Shown here one piece after another: positions 48,158-57,872 of a stretch of 64,000 bases of DNA. The stretch spans positions 9,855-73,854 of the forward strand of contig JAXHMR010000008.1 of NCBI GenBank assembly GCA_034521225.1. Direction: 5' to 3'. A model generated the notes under the pieces. The model did no database searches and was not told the origin of the DNA. It worked only from the letters and a program-made list of their open reading frames with translations. Position 1 is the first letter of the stretch, and each line of letters opens with the position of its first letter. The stretch comes from Woeseia sp034521225. Lineage in GTDB: Bacteria; Pseudomonadota; Gammaproteobacteria; Steroidobacterales; Woeseiaceae. A program made the position numbers and the translations under genes.

Positions 48158-50416
48158 TTGGCCAATGATTCTCGACGGCGCAGGCATCTTGTTCTTCTCT
48201 CGTTGAGCGCCCTGCTGCTCGCGTCCTGCAGTGGCGACGACGGTGCCACGGGTGCGGCCGGCCCGGCAGGCCCGCCGGGGCCGTCGGGCCCGCCCGGGAC
48301 GTCCGGTTCCGGCGGCGGCGTGCCGGTGACATCGGCCGAGAAAATCAACGTGCAGATCACCGACGTCTCGGTACCATTGGGCGGCGGCACGCCCAGCGTG
48401 ACCCTGTTGCTCACGAACGATCTCGGCCAGGGGCTTTCCGGGCTGCCCGCGGCGAATATCAGTTTTGCGATCTCACAGCTCATTCCCGGAACCAACGGCG
48501 GTTCCAGCCGCTGGCAGTCGTATGTAACGCGCAGCAGCGCCGGCATTCCCGATGCACAGGCAAGCACGGAGTCGGCCACCGCCGGCGCCTTTACCGACAA
48601 CAACGACGGCACATACGTTTACACGTTTGCCAACGCCCTGACGGGCTACCCGGCCGGACCTGCTTTCCACGCAACAAACACGCATCGAATCGGCGTCGAA
48701 ATCCGGACCAGGTCGGGCGGCTTTCATCCGGAGAACATCCCGGCGAACAATGCGCCCCTCGACTTTCTTCCGAGCGGTGGTGCTCCGCTCACCAACCGCC
48801 TCATTGTCGACAATGACACCTGCAATGCCTGTCACGACAACCTGGAGATTCATGGCGAGGCACGTTTCGATGTCGGGTATTGCGTCATGTGTCACAACCC
48901 CTCATCGATCGATGGCGACAGCGGCAATACCATCGACATGACCGCGATGATCCACAATATCCATTCGGCGCGCAGCGACTACAGCATCGTCGGCTTCGGC
49001 GGCAACGTCATTAGCTGGGATGACCTCGAGTTTGGACAGGATATTCGCAACTGCCAGGCCTGCCATGAGGAAGACGACACCGACACGCCAGAGGGAAGTA
49101 ATTACCGTCTCGTGCCGAACCGGGCCGCGTGTGGCACCTGTCATTACGACGACGGCGTGCCGGACAGCGGCAACGATTTCGCCATCGAGACCGGCGTGCA
49201 TCCCGGTGGGTTCAACTTCACGGACGATACCCAGTGTGTGGACTGCCACGGACCGAATGCGACGGTGACTGATCCTGAAGGCCGGCTGGTCAGCATTCCG
49301 GTCGCTCATGAGATACGTACGCAGACCGCGGGCGGGCGTTTCCAGTTCAACGTAGTCGACATCGCCGATACAGGCATCGGCGAACTGCCCCTGGTCACAA
49401 TCTCGGTCACCGATCCGACGAACGGGGGTGCCCCTTACAACCTGCATACGTCGGCGCCATTTACGCAGTGTGCGGGCGGTGCCAGCCGCCTCTCAGTGAT
49501 CGTTGCCTGGAGCACCGGCGACTACACGAACCGGGACAGCGGTTCGCTGCCCGCGCTGCCGGTCACAATGAATCCGCTCAATGCCTGCGGCGGGAACTCC
49601 ACCGACAACGGCGACGGTACCTTCACGGTTACATCAACCACGGCGATTCCGGCCACTGCCTCCGGGAGCGCGGCGATCGTGCTTGAGGGACACCCGGCGC
49701 TCGATGCCGACGACGATGGCGCCATCGACCGGATAGCCGTGACCAACGCCATCGCGTATGCGCCGATCACCGATGCTGAAGCCGTGCCGCGGCGTTCGGT
49801 GGTCGACATCGGGAAATGCGAAGATTGCCACAACCAGCTGTCTCTGCACGGCAACAACCGAACGGACAACCCTGCCGCTTGCGCCACCTGCCACAACCCC
49901 AACATGACCGACGTTACGCGGCGCTCGGGCGAGCCATGCAACTCGACGCTCGGGCCGGACGATACCTCGATCGACTTCAAATTCATGATCCACGCCATTC
50001 ATGCCTCGAACTCCATCGGACAGACTTATGACGTGTGCGGTTTCGGCAACAGCGCACACAGCTTCGACGTGCACTACCCGGGGCGGCTCAATAACTGCGA
50101 GGGCTGCCATACCGAGGACAGCTATTATCCGGTCGAACCCGGCGCGATCCTCGGTACAACCGTGGACGCCAATAACGTATTCACCCCTACCGACGACCGG
50201 GTAATCTCGCCGAACACCGCCGTGTGTTCGACGTGCCACGTGAGCGCGCTCGCCGCCGAACACATGAAACAGAACGGCGGCGACTTCAACGCGACCAAGG
50301 CCGCCGACAGCACGCTTATTTCGTCGGGCGTCGAGACCTGCGTGCTGTGCCACGGACCCGGACGGACGGCGGATGTGAAGGAAGTGCATGAGATCGACAC
50401 GTTCAACTTCAACTGA
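48158..50416 (+). CDS. mtrC: OmcA/MtrC-family decaheme outer-membrane lipoprotein
   Basis: An intact 752-residue protein. The signal peptide ends in LLLASC, a lipobox; a collagen-like stretch (GAAGPAGPPGPSGPPG) follows, then a beta-rich domain. Ten CxxCH heme sites are visible: CNACH, CVMCH, CQACH, CGTCH, CVDCH, then, after a second beta-rich domain, CEDCH, CATCH, CEGCH, CSTCH and CVLCH. Two blocks of five hemes separated by a beta domain is the layout of MtrC/OmcA, the cell-surface terminal reductases for metals and electrodes. It is followed by the mtrA- and mtrB-like genes in the same order as in Shewanella. The symbol denotes homology, not proven function. Confidence 0.92.
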   Translation: MANDSRRRRHLVLLSLSALLLASCSGDDGATGAAGPAGPPGPSGPPGTSGSGGGVPVTSAEKINVQITDVSVPLGGGTPSVTLLLTNDLGQGLSGLPAANISFAISQLIPGTNGGSSRWQSYVTRSSAGIPDAQASTESATAGAFTDNNDGTYVYTFANALTGYPAGPAFHATNTHRIGVEIRTRSGGFHPENIPANNAPLDFLPSGGAPLTNRLIVDNDTCNACHDNLEIHGEARFDVGYCVMCHNPSSIDGDSGNTIDMTAMIHNIHSARSDYSIVGFGGNVISWDDLEFGQDIRNCQACHEEDDTDTPEGSNYRLVPNRAACGTCHYDDGVPDSGNDFAIETGVHPGGFNFTDDTQCVDCHGPNATVTDPEGRLVSIPVAHEIRTQTAGGRFQFNVVDIADTGIGELPLVTISVTDPTNGGAPYNLHTSAPFTQCAGGASRLSVIVAWSTGDYTNRDSGSLPALPVTMNPLNACGGNSTDNGDGTFTVTSTTAIPATASGSAAIVLEGHPALDADDDGAIDRIAVTNAIAYAPITDAEAVPRRSVVDIGKCEDCHNQLSLHGNNRTDNPAACATCHNPNMTDVTRRSGEPCNSTLGPDDTSIDFKFMIHAIHASNSIGQTYDVCGFGNSAHSFDVHYPGRLNNCEGCHTEDSYYPVEPGAILGTTVDANNVFTPTDDRVISPNTAVCSTCHVSALAAEHMKQNGGDFNATKAADSTLISSGVETCVLCHGPGRTADVKEVHEIDTFNFN

Positions 50417-51380
50417 TGGGGTTGGCCGTTCGGCAAAGGCGACCCGGCAGTTGCGTCTCCCCGACTATCGCCTGTTGACTGTCGTCGCGGCGTTGCTGCC
50501 GGCGTGGCTTTTGGCCCAGTCCGCGGGCGATATTCCCTACAGCCGCGACGGCGCGGATACCTGCCTCGCCTGCCATAGTGGCCCCGAGGTACTGGGCTTG
50601 TTCCGTACGCCGCATGCGGTACCGACGGATGCGCGCACGCCCTTCGGCCACGGCCAGTTGCAATGCGAAGCGTGCCATGGACCCGGAGGCGGGCACACGG
50701 CGCGCGTGCGCCGCGGCGAGGAACGACCGTCAGTAGTCCGCTTCGGCCGAGACGCTGACACAGCGGCGTCGGTCCAGGACGGCATGTGCACCGGTTGCCA
50801 CGAGGCAGACACGGGTTTCGGTTGGCACACGGGCCCGCACGCGCGAAACGACGTCGCATGCGCCGACTGTCATCGCAGCCATACGACGGAGGACGCGGTA
50901 TTGCATGCCTCCACGCAGCCGGCAATTTGCTTTGATTGCCACATCACGACGCGCAGTGAGACACGGAAGGCATTCGCGCACCCCATCGCCGAAGGCAAAA
51001 TGGAGTGCGGCGGCTGCCACAATCCGCATGGCGCCACGATTGACGAGCAGCTCAATCGCCAGACGGTCAACGACACGTGTTACGAGTGCCACGCCGAAAA
51101 GCGCGGCCCCTGGCTATGGGAGCACGCGCCGGTCACGGAGGACTGCACGCTGTGCCACGCACCGCACGGGTCGAATCACCCTGGCATGCTGACCCGTCGC
51201 GCGCCACTGCTTTGCCAGGGCTGTCATTCAGAACGCGGCCATCCGAGCATTGCACAGACGCCGGGAGGATTGCCCGGCGGCGCCATGCCATCGCAATTCC
51301 TGCTGGCGACAGGCTGTCTCAACTGCCACGAGCAGGTACACGGCTCGAATCACCCGTCCGGTTCCCGGCTTATGCGGTAG
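50388..51380 (+). CDS. mtrA: MtrA/DmsE-family periplasmic decaheme cytochrome c
   Basis: Product about 330 residues; the ATG at 50388 lies inside the end of the previous gene, and in-frame TTG starts further on are possible. A signal peptide (LTVVAALLPAWLLAQSAGD) precedes ten CxxCH motifs: CLACH, CEACH, CTGCH, CADCH, CFDCH, CGGCH, CYECH, CTLCH, CQGCH and CLNCH. Ten hemes in a compact 330-residue chain is the MtrA/DmsE signature. It should lie inside the MtrB barrel and carry electrons from the periplasm to the surface cytochrome. It is between its two expected partners. Confidence 0.92.
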   Translation: MRSTRSTSTDGVGRSAKATRQLRLPDYRLLTVVAALLPAWLLAQSAGDIPYSRDGADTCLACHSGPEVLGLFRTPHAVPTDARTPFGHGQLQCEACHGPGGGHTARVRRGEERPSVVRFGRDADTAASVQDGMCTGCHEADTGFGWHTGPHARNDVACADCHRSHTTEDAVLHASTQPAICFDCHITTRSETRKAFAHPIAEGKMECGGCHNPHGATIDEQLNRQTVNDTCYECHAEKRGPWLWEHAPVTEDCTLCHAPHGSNHPGMLTRRAPLLCQGCHSERGHPSIAQTPGGLPGGAMPSQFLLATGCLNCHEQVHGSNHPSGSRLMR

Positions 51381-51389
51381 GGATCAGCC

Positions 51390-53536
51390 ATGTACAACCT
51401 GAGTCGAGCAACCATACGCAGAACACCCGACCGTCGCCGGCACCGTGCGGCTGGCGTCGTCATGGCCGTTGTCCTCGCCACCGCGATGCCGGCGTTCGCG
51501 CAAACGCCGGATACGAGCAGCTGGACCTGCGAGTCCTGCCCGTTTCCCGAAGGCTACAGCGGTGATTACACAGCTGAGACGATTTACGTAACGGATGACT
51601 CCGCGTACCTCGGCGATGCTGGCGGTTACGATGAGGAGGGCGCCTACGTCAACTTCGCCGGGAACGGTTCCTACCTGTCCCGGGAGTACCAGGCGCGCTG
51701 GGCCATCGAGGACCTCGGCCTCGATTCACGCTACCTTGCTGTCACCGGCGGACAGCAGGGACTGTATGACTACCGGGTGAGTTACCGCGAACTGCCGCGC
51801 CGGCAGTACGATACGACGCAAACGATCTTCTCTCCATCGGGTGCGGGTTCGCTGTCGTTGCCGTTAGGTTGGCAGCGCGCAACTGCAACGAGCGACTTCC
51901 CGACGCTCGCATCCGACCTGGTCGACGTCGAAATTAAAAGTGACCGCAAGCTGTTCGAGGCCGGCGCCAGCTACCTGCCACTGCCGGCGGTGAAGCTGGA
52001 CGCGAATTACCGGCGTATCGAGCGTAATGGCGTCGACATAGCTGCGGGCTCTTATTTCACCCAATCGAGCCTGCTGCCACGCGCGCTGGACTACAGTACC
52101 GACAACGTCGAGCTTAGTGCCCGTCTTGCCGTCGACCGCGGTTATCTCGTGGCAGCGTACTACGGCTCATTTTTCCAGAATCGTTTCCTCGCCACGGGTT
52201 GGGAAAGCCCGTTCGTAACTGCCGCCGGCGCCGAAACCGGACTCATTGCCCAGGCACCCGACAACCGCTTGCAGCAGGTGTCGCTGTCAGGCGGCTATCG
52301 CTTCGATACCTGGGACAGCGGACTCTCCTTCAGCGCCGCGGCCGGCCGAGCCACGCAAAACGATGTGTTGCTGCCGTACACGACCAATGACAATCTGACC
52401 ACCGTGCCGCTGCCTCGTACGCGACTCGATGCGGAGGTCGACAAGCGCAATTTCGCGATTGCGGCGAGCGCGTCGCCACTCGACAAGCTCCGTATTGACG
52501 CACGATTCCGGTACGACCGCAGGGACAACAACACACCGATAGAATCCTGGACCCGTGTCATCTCGGATACCTTTAATTCCGGCGAGGCGGAAGAGAACGT
52601 CCCGTACGGCTTCAGGCGGAGTAACCTGAGTCTGGATGCGGCCTACCGCTGGTCGCGCGAACTGCGTTTGTCGGGCGGTTTTCGCAGAACGGAGCACGAC
52701 CGCGACCACCAGGAGGTCGCCGAGCAGACCGAGGATTCAGGGTGGGGCGCGTTGCACTGGCGGCCGAACGGACGTATCGACCTTCTCGCAAAAGGGGGCG
52801 TCGCGAAGCGGGAGATCGATCGCTACGACGAGTCGCAGGCGTTCTCGTTCGGCCAGAACCCGCTGCTCAGGAAATATCACCTGGCGTATCGCTACCGGCG
52901 TTTCGCCGAACTTACGTTGTCCGCCTCCGGCGCCGGGACACCGGTTTCGGCGACTCTTGCGGCACTGTACGCCGACGACGATTACACCAAATCGCCGCTC
53001 GGGCTGACCGGCGCCGAGGATCTGCGCATCAGCGGCGATCTGAGCTACGCTGCGAGCGAGAAACAGCATTTTCACTTGCAGGCAGGTTATGAAGACATTC
53101 GTTCCACCCAGGCCGGCAGCGAGCAGTTTTTGTTGCCGGACTGGCGCGCCCGGAATACCGACCGGTTCTACACGGCCGGCGCCGGCATGCGGCTGCTCGA
53201 GGTAAGCGATGACATCGACGTCACCGTGGACTACCTTCGCTCGATCGGTACAACCGCGAATTTCCAGTAGTCACGACAGGCGGTCCGGGCGTGTTTCCGG
53301 ATCTTGAGACCACACTCGACTCGTTTAACCTGCGCGTGGCATGGCGCCGGTCAGCCCGCACGACGTTCAATCTGTCCGCGCGCTATGAACGCTTCGTCAT
53401 GGATGACTGGGCCTTGGAGGGCGTGCAGCCGGACACGATACCGGTGGTGCTGGCGCTAGGCGCCGAACCCTACGACTATGACCGTTTCCTGATCGGCCTG
53501 GGCTTCAGTTATCGCATCGGTCCGGAGAAGTTCTGA
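51390..53536 (+). CDS. mtrB: MtrB/PioB-family decaheme-associated outer-membrane barrel (one frameshift)
   Basis: A signal peptide (VVMAVVLATAMPAFAQ) is followed by SSWTCESCPFPEGYSGDY, the conserved N-terminal CxxC (residues 47 and 50) of MtrB/PioB. The rest is a long run of alternating beta strands (LSLDAAYRWSRELRLSGGFR, LDANYRRIERNGVDI) ending, after an indel near 53265, with FLIGLGFSYRIGPEKF at 53536. About 715 residues, normal for the 26-strand barrel. It forms the outer-membrane pore that sheathes the MtrA cytochrome. The gene starts nine bases after mtrA. Confidence 0.9.
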
Positions 53537-53577
53537 CGCAACCAAAGCTGACAGGCTGAACGATGTCCGAGGGCGCC

Positions 53578-53894
53578 TCAACTCCCGGTGAGAAGAAGAT
53601 CCAGCGCCGCGATGACGTCGTAGCGGGAATGTGACAGGTCACCCACCTGGGCGCCCAGCGATTTTCGGGGACGCCGGCAAGCTCGGGAGTGACGGCGATG
53701 TAAGGCGCACCATCGAGTTCAAGGCGCGGCGTCAGCGTGCCGATGACGGCATCCTCCACGGCCGCTGGCATATATAAAGGAATCACGACCCGGGTCACGA
53801 GTGCTTCGAGAAGATCGCTTCGGACATCCAGCAGCAGAGGTATTGCGGTGCGCGTTGCCGGGTTCGGATTCCGGTACACGGCAAACTGCGGCAT
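53578..53894 (-). CDS. ccdB: CcdB-family toxin (one frameshift)
   Basis: About 105 residues. MPQFAVYRNPNPATRTAIPL and LLDVRSDLLEALVTRVVIPL are the CcdB start; an indel inside VPENR leads to the true end LGAQVGDLSHSRYDVIAALD and LLLTGS at TGA 53578-53580. CcdB poisons DNA gyrase; the C-terminal W-G-I important for gyrase poisoning in F-plasmid CcdB is not seen, as in many chromosomal members. The start overlaps the antitoxin stop. Whether it is active depends on the indel being an error. Confidence 0.85.
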
Positions 53895-54140
53895 CAGAAT
53901 TTCCCGCAGCCCGTCGCTAAAGACGCCGTCCGTGTTAACGCGCTCGTTGTACGCCTCAATTGCTGCCTGATTTTCCTCCAGCCAGCGTTCACGTTGCTTG
54001 CGCGTTACCGCGTCGACCAGGGCCGCCTCCATTGTTGCGGAAAGGTTTATCTTGAGCTTTCGCGCGACTGCCAGTAAGTCGCTATTAATGCTGAGATTGA
54101 CCGGTTTCTTTGCGGTTTTGGGAACGTTGGCTGATCGCAT
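53894..54140 (-). CDS. ccdA: CcdA-family antitoxin (one-base insertion)
   Basis: About 81 residues: PKTAKKPVNLSINSDLLAVA and NLSATMEAALVDAVTRKQRE form the ribbon-helix-helix part, and LEENQAAIEAYNERVNTDGV the toxin-binding tail. The expected end GLREF-stop becomes GLREIL because GAATTC has become GAAATTC, a clear homopolymer insertion that fuses the frame with ccdB. A 21-bp palindrome upstream is the likely autoregulatory operator. Chromosomal ccdAB loci are common and often sit in variable DNA. Confidence 0.88.
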
Positions 54141-54160
54141 GGCAATTCGCTTTGTAAAAG

Positions 54161-54181
54161 ATCCGCATATTATATGCGGAT
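54161..54181. promoter_or_regulatory. palindromic operator of ccdAB
   Basis: ATCCGCATA-TTA-TATGCGGAT is a perfect 9-bp inverted repeat around a 3-bp centre, 21 bases upstream of the ccdA start. Ribbon-helix-helix antitoxins bind such sites to repress their own operon. AT-rich, unlike the surrounding DNA. Confidence 0.65.
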
Positions 54182-54549
54182 AATTAATGCGCATCAATTC
54201 GGTTCGACCCCTTCCGGACTCATGGCGACCCGAAGCGTTTGAACTCCGGCGCATTAATTCGGACTTCCGGCCGTGGCGACCTCTTCGTCCGACGACGGTC
54301 TTCTCTACACATTGCAACTCGCCGGCAGTCGTTTGAGCGAAGCGATGCTGCGCAGGATCGGCCACGCATACGAAGAGGCGACACAATGGCATCGCAGGCA
54401 CCCCCAGGTTCGACACAATGAGCTCTTTGCCGATCCGCCACAGGGATGTATCAAGTGAAGCATGTAACGATGGGCCTGATGAAGGCGCAGTGCCGATATC
54501 GTCATTCACCATCCGGCTTCCGAGGGATTCATGGCCGACCTGACCGAAG
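54182..54549. other. 368-bp gap with amidase remnant
   Basis: Between the ccdAB promoter and the antiporter gene I see no complete gene. It contains only the amidase-tail remnant listed separately. This supports a history of deletion or insertion around the toxin-antitoxin pair. Confidence 0.5.
54273..54458 (+). pseudogene. C-terminal remnant of an amidase-signature-family gene
   Basis: The frame LLYTLQLAGSRLSEAMLRRI and GHAYEEATQWHRRHPQ matches the final helix region of amidases (LQL-G, E-LLR-AYE-AT-WH-RHP). Nothing upstream in any frame continues the domain, so only the last 45 residues are left. Short, so the assignment is moderate. Confidence 0.45.
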
Positions 54550-55269
54550 ATGATCCTCCTCCTGGGCGTCGTGTTCCTGGTCGGCCTGGCAGCGGAATCT
54601 CTGGGCCGGCGCACGCCGCTTCCCCGGGTAACGCTTTTGATCGTCGCCGGCGTGGCCTTCGGCCCGTCCCTTTTGGGTTGGCTGGAGCCGGCGGGAACGC
54701 AATGGTTCACCGTCGTGTCCCAGGTGGCCCTGACCATGGTCGGGTTTCTGTTGGGGGGCCACTTGAACCGCCGGAACCTGAAACGCCACGGGACTGACGT
54801 CCTGGCCTTGTCCCTCGCGGTCGTAACCGTCACTGCCGCGTTGGTGTTCGTCGCCGTCTGGCTACTGACTGACGATATGGCTCTCTCGTTGCTGCTGTGC
54901 GCGTTGGCGACTGCCACAGCACCGGCGGCTACGACCGACGTTGTGCGCGAGAGCGGCGCCGAGGGACCGTTCACCGAGACCCTCCTGGGCGTAGTCGCTG
55001 TGGACGACGCTTGGGGCGTGCTCATGTTCAGCCTGCTGATGGCCGTGGCGGCGATGCTGGATGGCGGCGACGGGATGGCCGCGTTGACTCACGGGGCGTG
55101 GGAGATCGGCGGCGCATTGGTCCTGGGCGTGGGCATTGGTGTCCCGGCCGCCTACGCGACGGGCCGTATCTCGCCCGGCGACCCGACCCTGGCCGGCGAT
55201 CCGGGCGATCCAGTTGCGCGCATCAATGGTATGGCTCGAAGCCGCCGTATACAGACTAACAACGATTGA
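54550..55269 (+). CDS. Na+/H+ antiporter (CPA2-type), C-terminally truncated
   Basis: The first 215 residues are normal for a CPA2/NhaP-like exchanger: ILLLGVVFLVGLAAESLGRR, VSQVALTMVGFLLGGHLNRR, LCALATATAPAATTDVVRES and LLGVVAVDDAWGVLMFSLLM, the last with the conserved acidic transport residues (DD). After TGRISPGDPTLAGD the sequence departs from the family and stops at 55269, lacking about half of the helices expected. Likely a deletion or frameshift near 55190. The next gene follows after ten bases. Confidence 0.75.
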   Translation: MILLLGVVFLVGLAAESLGRRTPLPRVTLLIVAGVAFGPSLLGWLEPAGTQWFTVVSQVALTMVGFLLGGHLNRRNLKRHGTDVLALSLAVVTVTAALVFVAVWLLTDDMALSLLLCALATATAPAATTDVVRESGAEGPFTETLLGVVAVDDAWGVLMFSLLMAVAAMLDGGDGMAALTHGAWEIGGALVLGVGIGVPAAYATGRISPGDPTLAGDPGDPVARINGMARSRRIQTNND

Positions 55270-55278
55270 GGTGATTCG

Positions 55279-55662
55279 ATGTATTACATAGTTGAAACTG
55301 AAAAATCATTTGACGAGGCTTCGGCAGATCTTGAGGCAGCGGTTAAACATCATGGCTTCGGTGTGCTGCACGTTCACGATCTGGGTGCCACGCTTCGCAG
55401 CAAAGGTATTGCATTTGACAACGAGTGCAAGGTATTTGAGGTTTGCAATCCGGAGCAAGCTGCAAAAGTGTTGTCAACAGACATGAACTTGAATATGGCG
55501 CTGCCGTGTCGCATTTCCGTATTCGCTGACAAAGGCAAGACAAAGATCGGTCTTATCAAGCCGGTGCAAATGCTTTCCGCACTATCTCAGGATGCGACCT
55601 TGCTTCAAATTGCCAAAGAGGTTGAAGACAAAACCATCCAAATGATTGATGACGCCAAGTGA
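55279..55662 (+). CDS. DUF302 domain protein
   Basis: An intact 127-residue protein with GAGGTG eight bases before its ATG. KSFDEASADLEAAVKHHGFG, VHDLGATLRSKGIAF and CNPEQAAKVLSTDMNLNMAL are the DUF302 fold, whose members bind lipids or act in metal or redox responses; function unsettled. CRISVFADKGKTKIGLIKP ends the domain. It may be co-transcribed with the truncated antiporter. It has lower GC than its neighbours, hinting at separate origin. Confidence 0.87.
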   Translation: MYYIVETEKSFDEASADLEAAVKHHGFGVLHVHDLGATLRSKGIAFDNECKVFEVCNPEQAAKVLSTDMNLNMALPCRISVFADKGKTKIGLIKPVQMLSALSQDATLLQIAKEVEDKTIQMIDDAK

Positions 55663-55705
55663 AATGTCACGTTGAGCGCCAGGGGACGACTCTTCGGTCG
55701 CAGAG

Positions 55706-57793
55706 CTATTTTCCGAATTCATAAATCAAGCCGGCGCTGAAATTTCTTTCAGCGCCATACAGTCGCTCCCCCACCGGAATGTCCGAGCCTGTCGCGCGGT
55801 TGATTCCCGCGAGGTGGTCCTGGAAAGTTTCATCGAGCAAGTTGTCGATACGTGCTTCAATGCGCAGGCTGTCGGATGCCTCCCACGTGAACGTTACATT
55901 GACTATCTCGTAGCCTGGAGTGGGCCGCTCGCTGTTGTAGCCAGAGACCTTGTCCTGCTTCGAATAGATAACCAGTTCAGGTTCGATTGACCATGAGTCG
56001 CTTCTATACGTCAGTCCGATGCTGCTGTTAAACGGTGCCAGCCGGTACAGGTTGTCGTTAACATCAGTTCTCTCGCCGCTGCTGTATGTCGAAATGCCGT
56101 CGAGAAACCACGAGTCGTTGAGGTCAAGCTTCCAGGCGATATCGCCGCCCCGGATTTCAGCATCGACATTCGAGAACTGAAGTGCCGGCGCGCCGGACAT
56201 CATCATCGAAAGAGTGTTCGCGAGCGTATTCGTCGACGGTATACCCTGGATGTAGTTGTCGACGTTCCGGTAGTAGATTTGCGGCGACAGACTGAACCGG
56301 CCGATCTGGCTGGTGAAGCCCACTACAATCTCGTTCGAGCGCTCATCTTCGAGATCCAGATTGCCGATATAGGTCCGCCCGTCTGCCAGCCCGCCCGTAA
56401 TCTGCAACGGCAGCCACAGGTAAAGTTCCTGGTAAGACGGTGCCCGCGTCTTCGTCCCGGCTTCGAGGACCCATTCTGTCGAATCAGAGAACCGGTAACG
56501 GTATTTGGCCACCGCATCGATGGCATTCCAGCCCAGATCACGATTTGCATCATTGAAGGCGCTAGCCAGCGAACCGGCCAACGTGCCCATTGGCTCGGGC
56601 ATCCCCATGGCACGGGCAAGACCGCCAGCCGTCCTGACCTGCTTGTAGCGCAGACCAACTTCGATGCCGGACGATTCGAAATCGCCAGACCATTCAGCGA
56701 AAATGCCGTGCACGTCACGCTGGACATTCTTGAAATTGTCCACCTGGAACATCGCCATGGCCGGATTAGTGATGACCGATTCATGGTCTGCCATGATGCC
56801 GTCTGCGCCGATACGCAACTGCCCGTTGCCCAGTTCGAGCAGGCCGGCCAGTTGGAATTGAGAGCCGGAGCCGTGGGTGACATTCTGTCTTGAACTCATC
56901 GGCGGCGGTGGAGAACGCAGCGAGAAATTATCCATGACGTGGTCTACGGCGTTGTATGCCAAGCGGCCTTCGATGCCAAACGTATCGGTCAGATTGACAT
57001 CGAACTGCAGGCCATACATGTCGGTCTCGATGTAGCGGATGTCCATCGCCAATGCGGGCGATCCTGTATCCGTTGTATCCAGTCTCCCGGCAAACATAAG
57101 AATGTCGATGTCGCTGCTGCTGAAGGCATAGCTGACGTCATAGCGTTCGCGATTCAAGCTCGACGGCCGGATGACACCGATGGGTGTTGCGATGTCGTTG
57201 CCCTCGTCCAACTCCGAAAGGATCGAAAATCGATGGTTTATATCGGCATATGTCAGTCTGGCAGCAGACGTGCTGATATTGCCATTGCTGGAAAACCGGG
57301 TGCCGAGCATCCCGGACACCGCGGCATCTCCCTCGCTGAAATCGCCCCGCGCGAGCCGTGCGTTGAGGTAGCCACCAATCGACTCTGGCGCGGACGAAAT
57401 GCTGGCGATACCGCGCTCGACGACCAGGTCCTGGGTAATCATCGGCGACGTATAGGAGAGTGGCGCATCCATCGCATTGGGCCCGCCGGATATCATCCCG
57501 AGCTGGTCGATATCGACGGCAACGCGATCACCGTACATTCCACGATACTGCGCAATACCGGTGATCATCCCGTTCGAGTTGACGTTCGCACCGGGAATAT
57601 TTTTAAGTGCCATAGCGGAATCGACAAGCATTTCCCGTTCAACCTCGATTCGGGTCGAACTCGTCTTGACGGATCGTCCTACTACGACGATCACATCCGT
57701 GGGTTGCTCGTCGCCGTCTTTCAATTCCTGCCCGGGGCTGACCACGGGCAGAGAAACAATCGCAGCAATGGCTGCGACCTGCCAGGTAACCAT
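55706..57793 (-). CDS. TonB-dependent receptor (possible copper receptor)
   Basis: An intact 695-residue receptor. Signal peptide (AAIAAIVSLPVVSPGQE), a short plug (VGRSVKTSSTRIEVEREMLV, ALKNIPGANVNSNGMITGIA, YGDRVAVDIDQLGMISGGPN), and a 22-strand barrel to AERNFSAGLIYEFGK. The small plug, the SGGPNAMD loop and the methionine-rich stretch MPEPMG and MSSRQN recall the OprC/NosA copper receptors. The DUF2946 gene 80 bases upstream in the same direction supports this, since DUF2946 is often found beside such receptors. Metal specificity is inferred. Confidence 0.88.
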   Translation of the reverse strand: MVTWQVAAIAAIVSLPVVSPGQELKDGDEQPTDVIVVVGRSVKTSSTRIEVEREMLVDSAMALKNIPGANVNSNGMITGIAQYRGMYGDRVAVDIDQLGMISGGPNAMDAPLSYTSPMITQDLVVERGIASISSAPESIGGYLNARLARGDFSEGDAAVSGMLGTRFSSNGNISTSAARLTYADINHRFSILSELDEGNDIATPIGVIRPSSLNRERYDVSYAFSSSDIDILMFAGRLDTTDTGSPALAMDIRYIETDMYGLQFDVNLTDTFGIEGRLAYNAVDHVMDNFSLRSPPPPMSSRQNVTHGSGSQFQLAGLLELGNGQLRIGADGIMADHESVITNPAMAMFQVDNFKNVQRDVHGIFAEWSGDFESSGIEVGLRYKQVRTAGGLARAMGMPEPMGTLAGSLASAFNDANRDLGWNAIDAVAKYRYRFSDSTEWVLEAGTKTRAPSYQELYLWLPLQITGGLADGRTYIGNLDLEDERSNEIVVGFTSQIGRFSLSPQIYYRNVDNYIQGIPSTNTLANTLSMMMSGAPALQFSNVDAEIRGGDIAWKLDLNDSWFLDGISTYSSGERTDVNDNLYRLAPFNSSIGLTYRSDSWSIEPELVIYSKQDKVSGYNSERPTPGYEIVNVTFTWEASDSLRIEARIDNLLDETFQDHLAGINRATGSDIPVGERLYGAERNFSAGLIYEFGK

Positions 57794-57872
57794 TGTTATT
57801 TCTCCTGAATAGCTCGATCAATCGTCCCGGCATCCCGCCGGACGGTGATATTTCATGTTCTGAAAATGCTAC

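Noticed and set aside
53505..55025. A 506-codon leftward open frame
   Set aside because: It is a read-through of ccdA and ccdB joined by a one-base insertion, extended into the antiporter's antisense strand.
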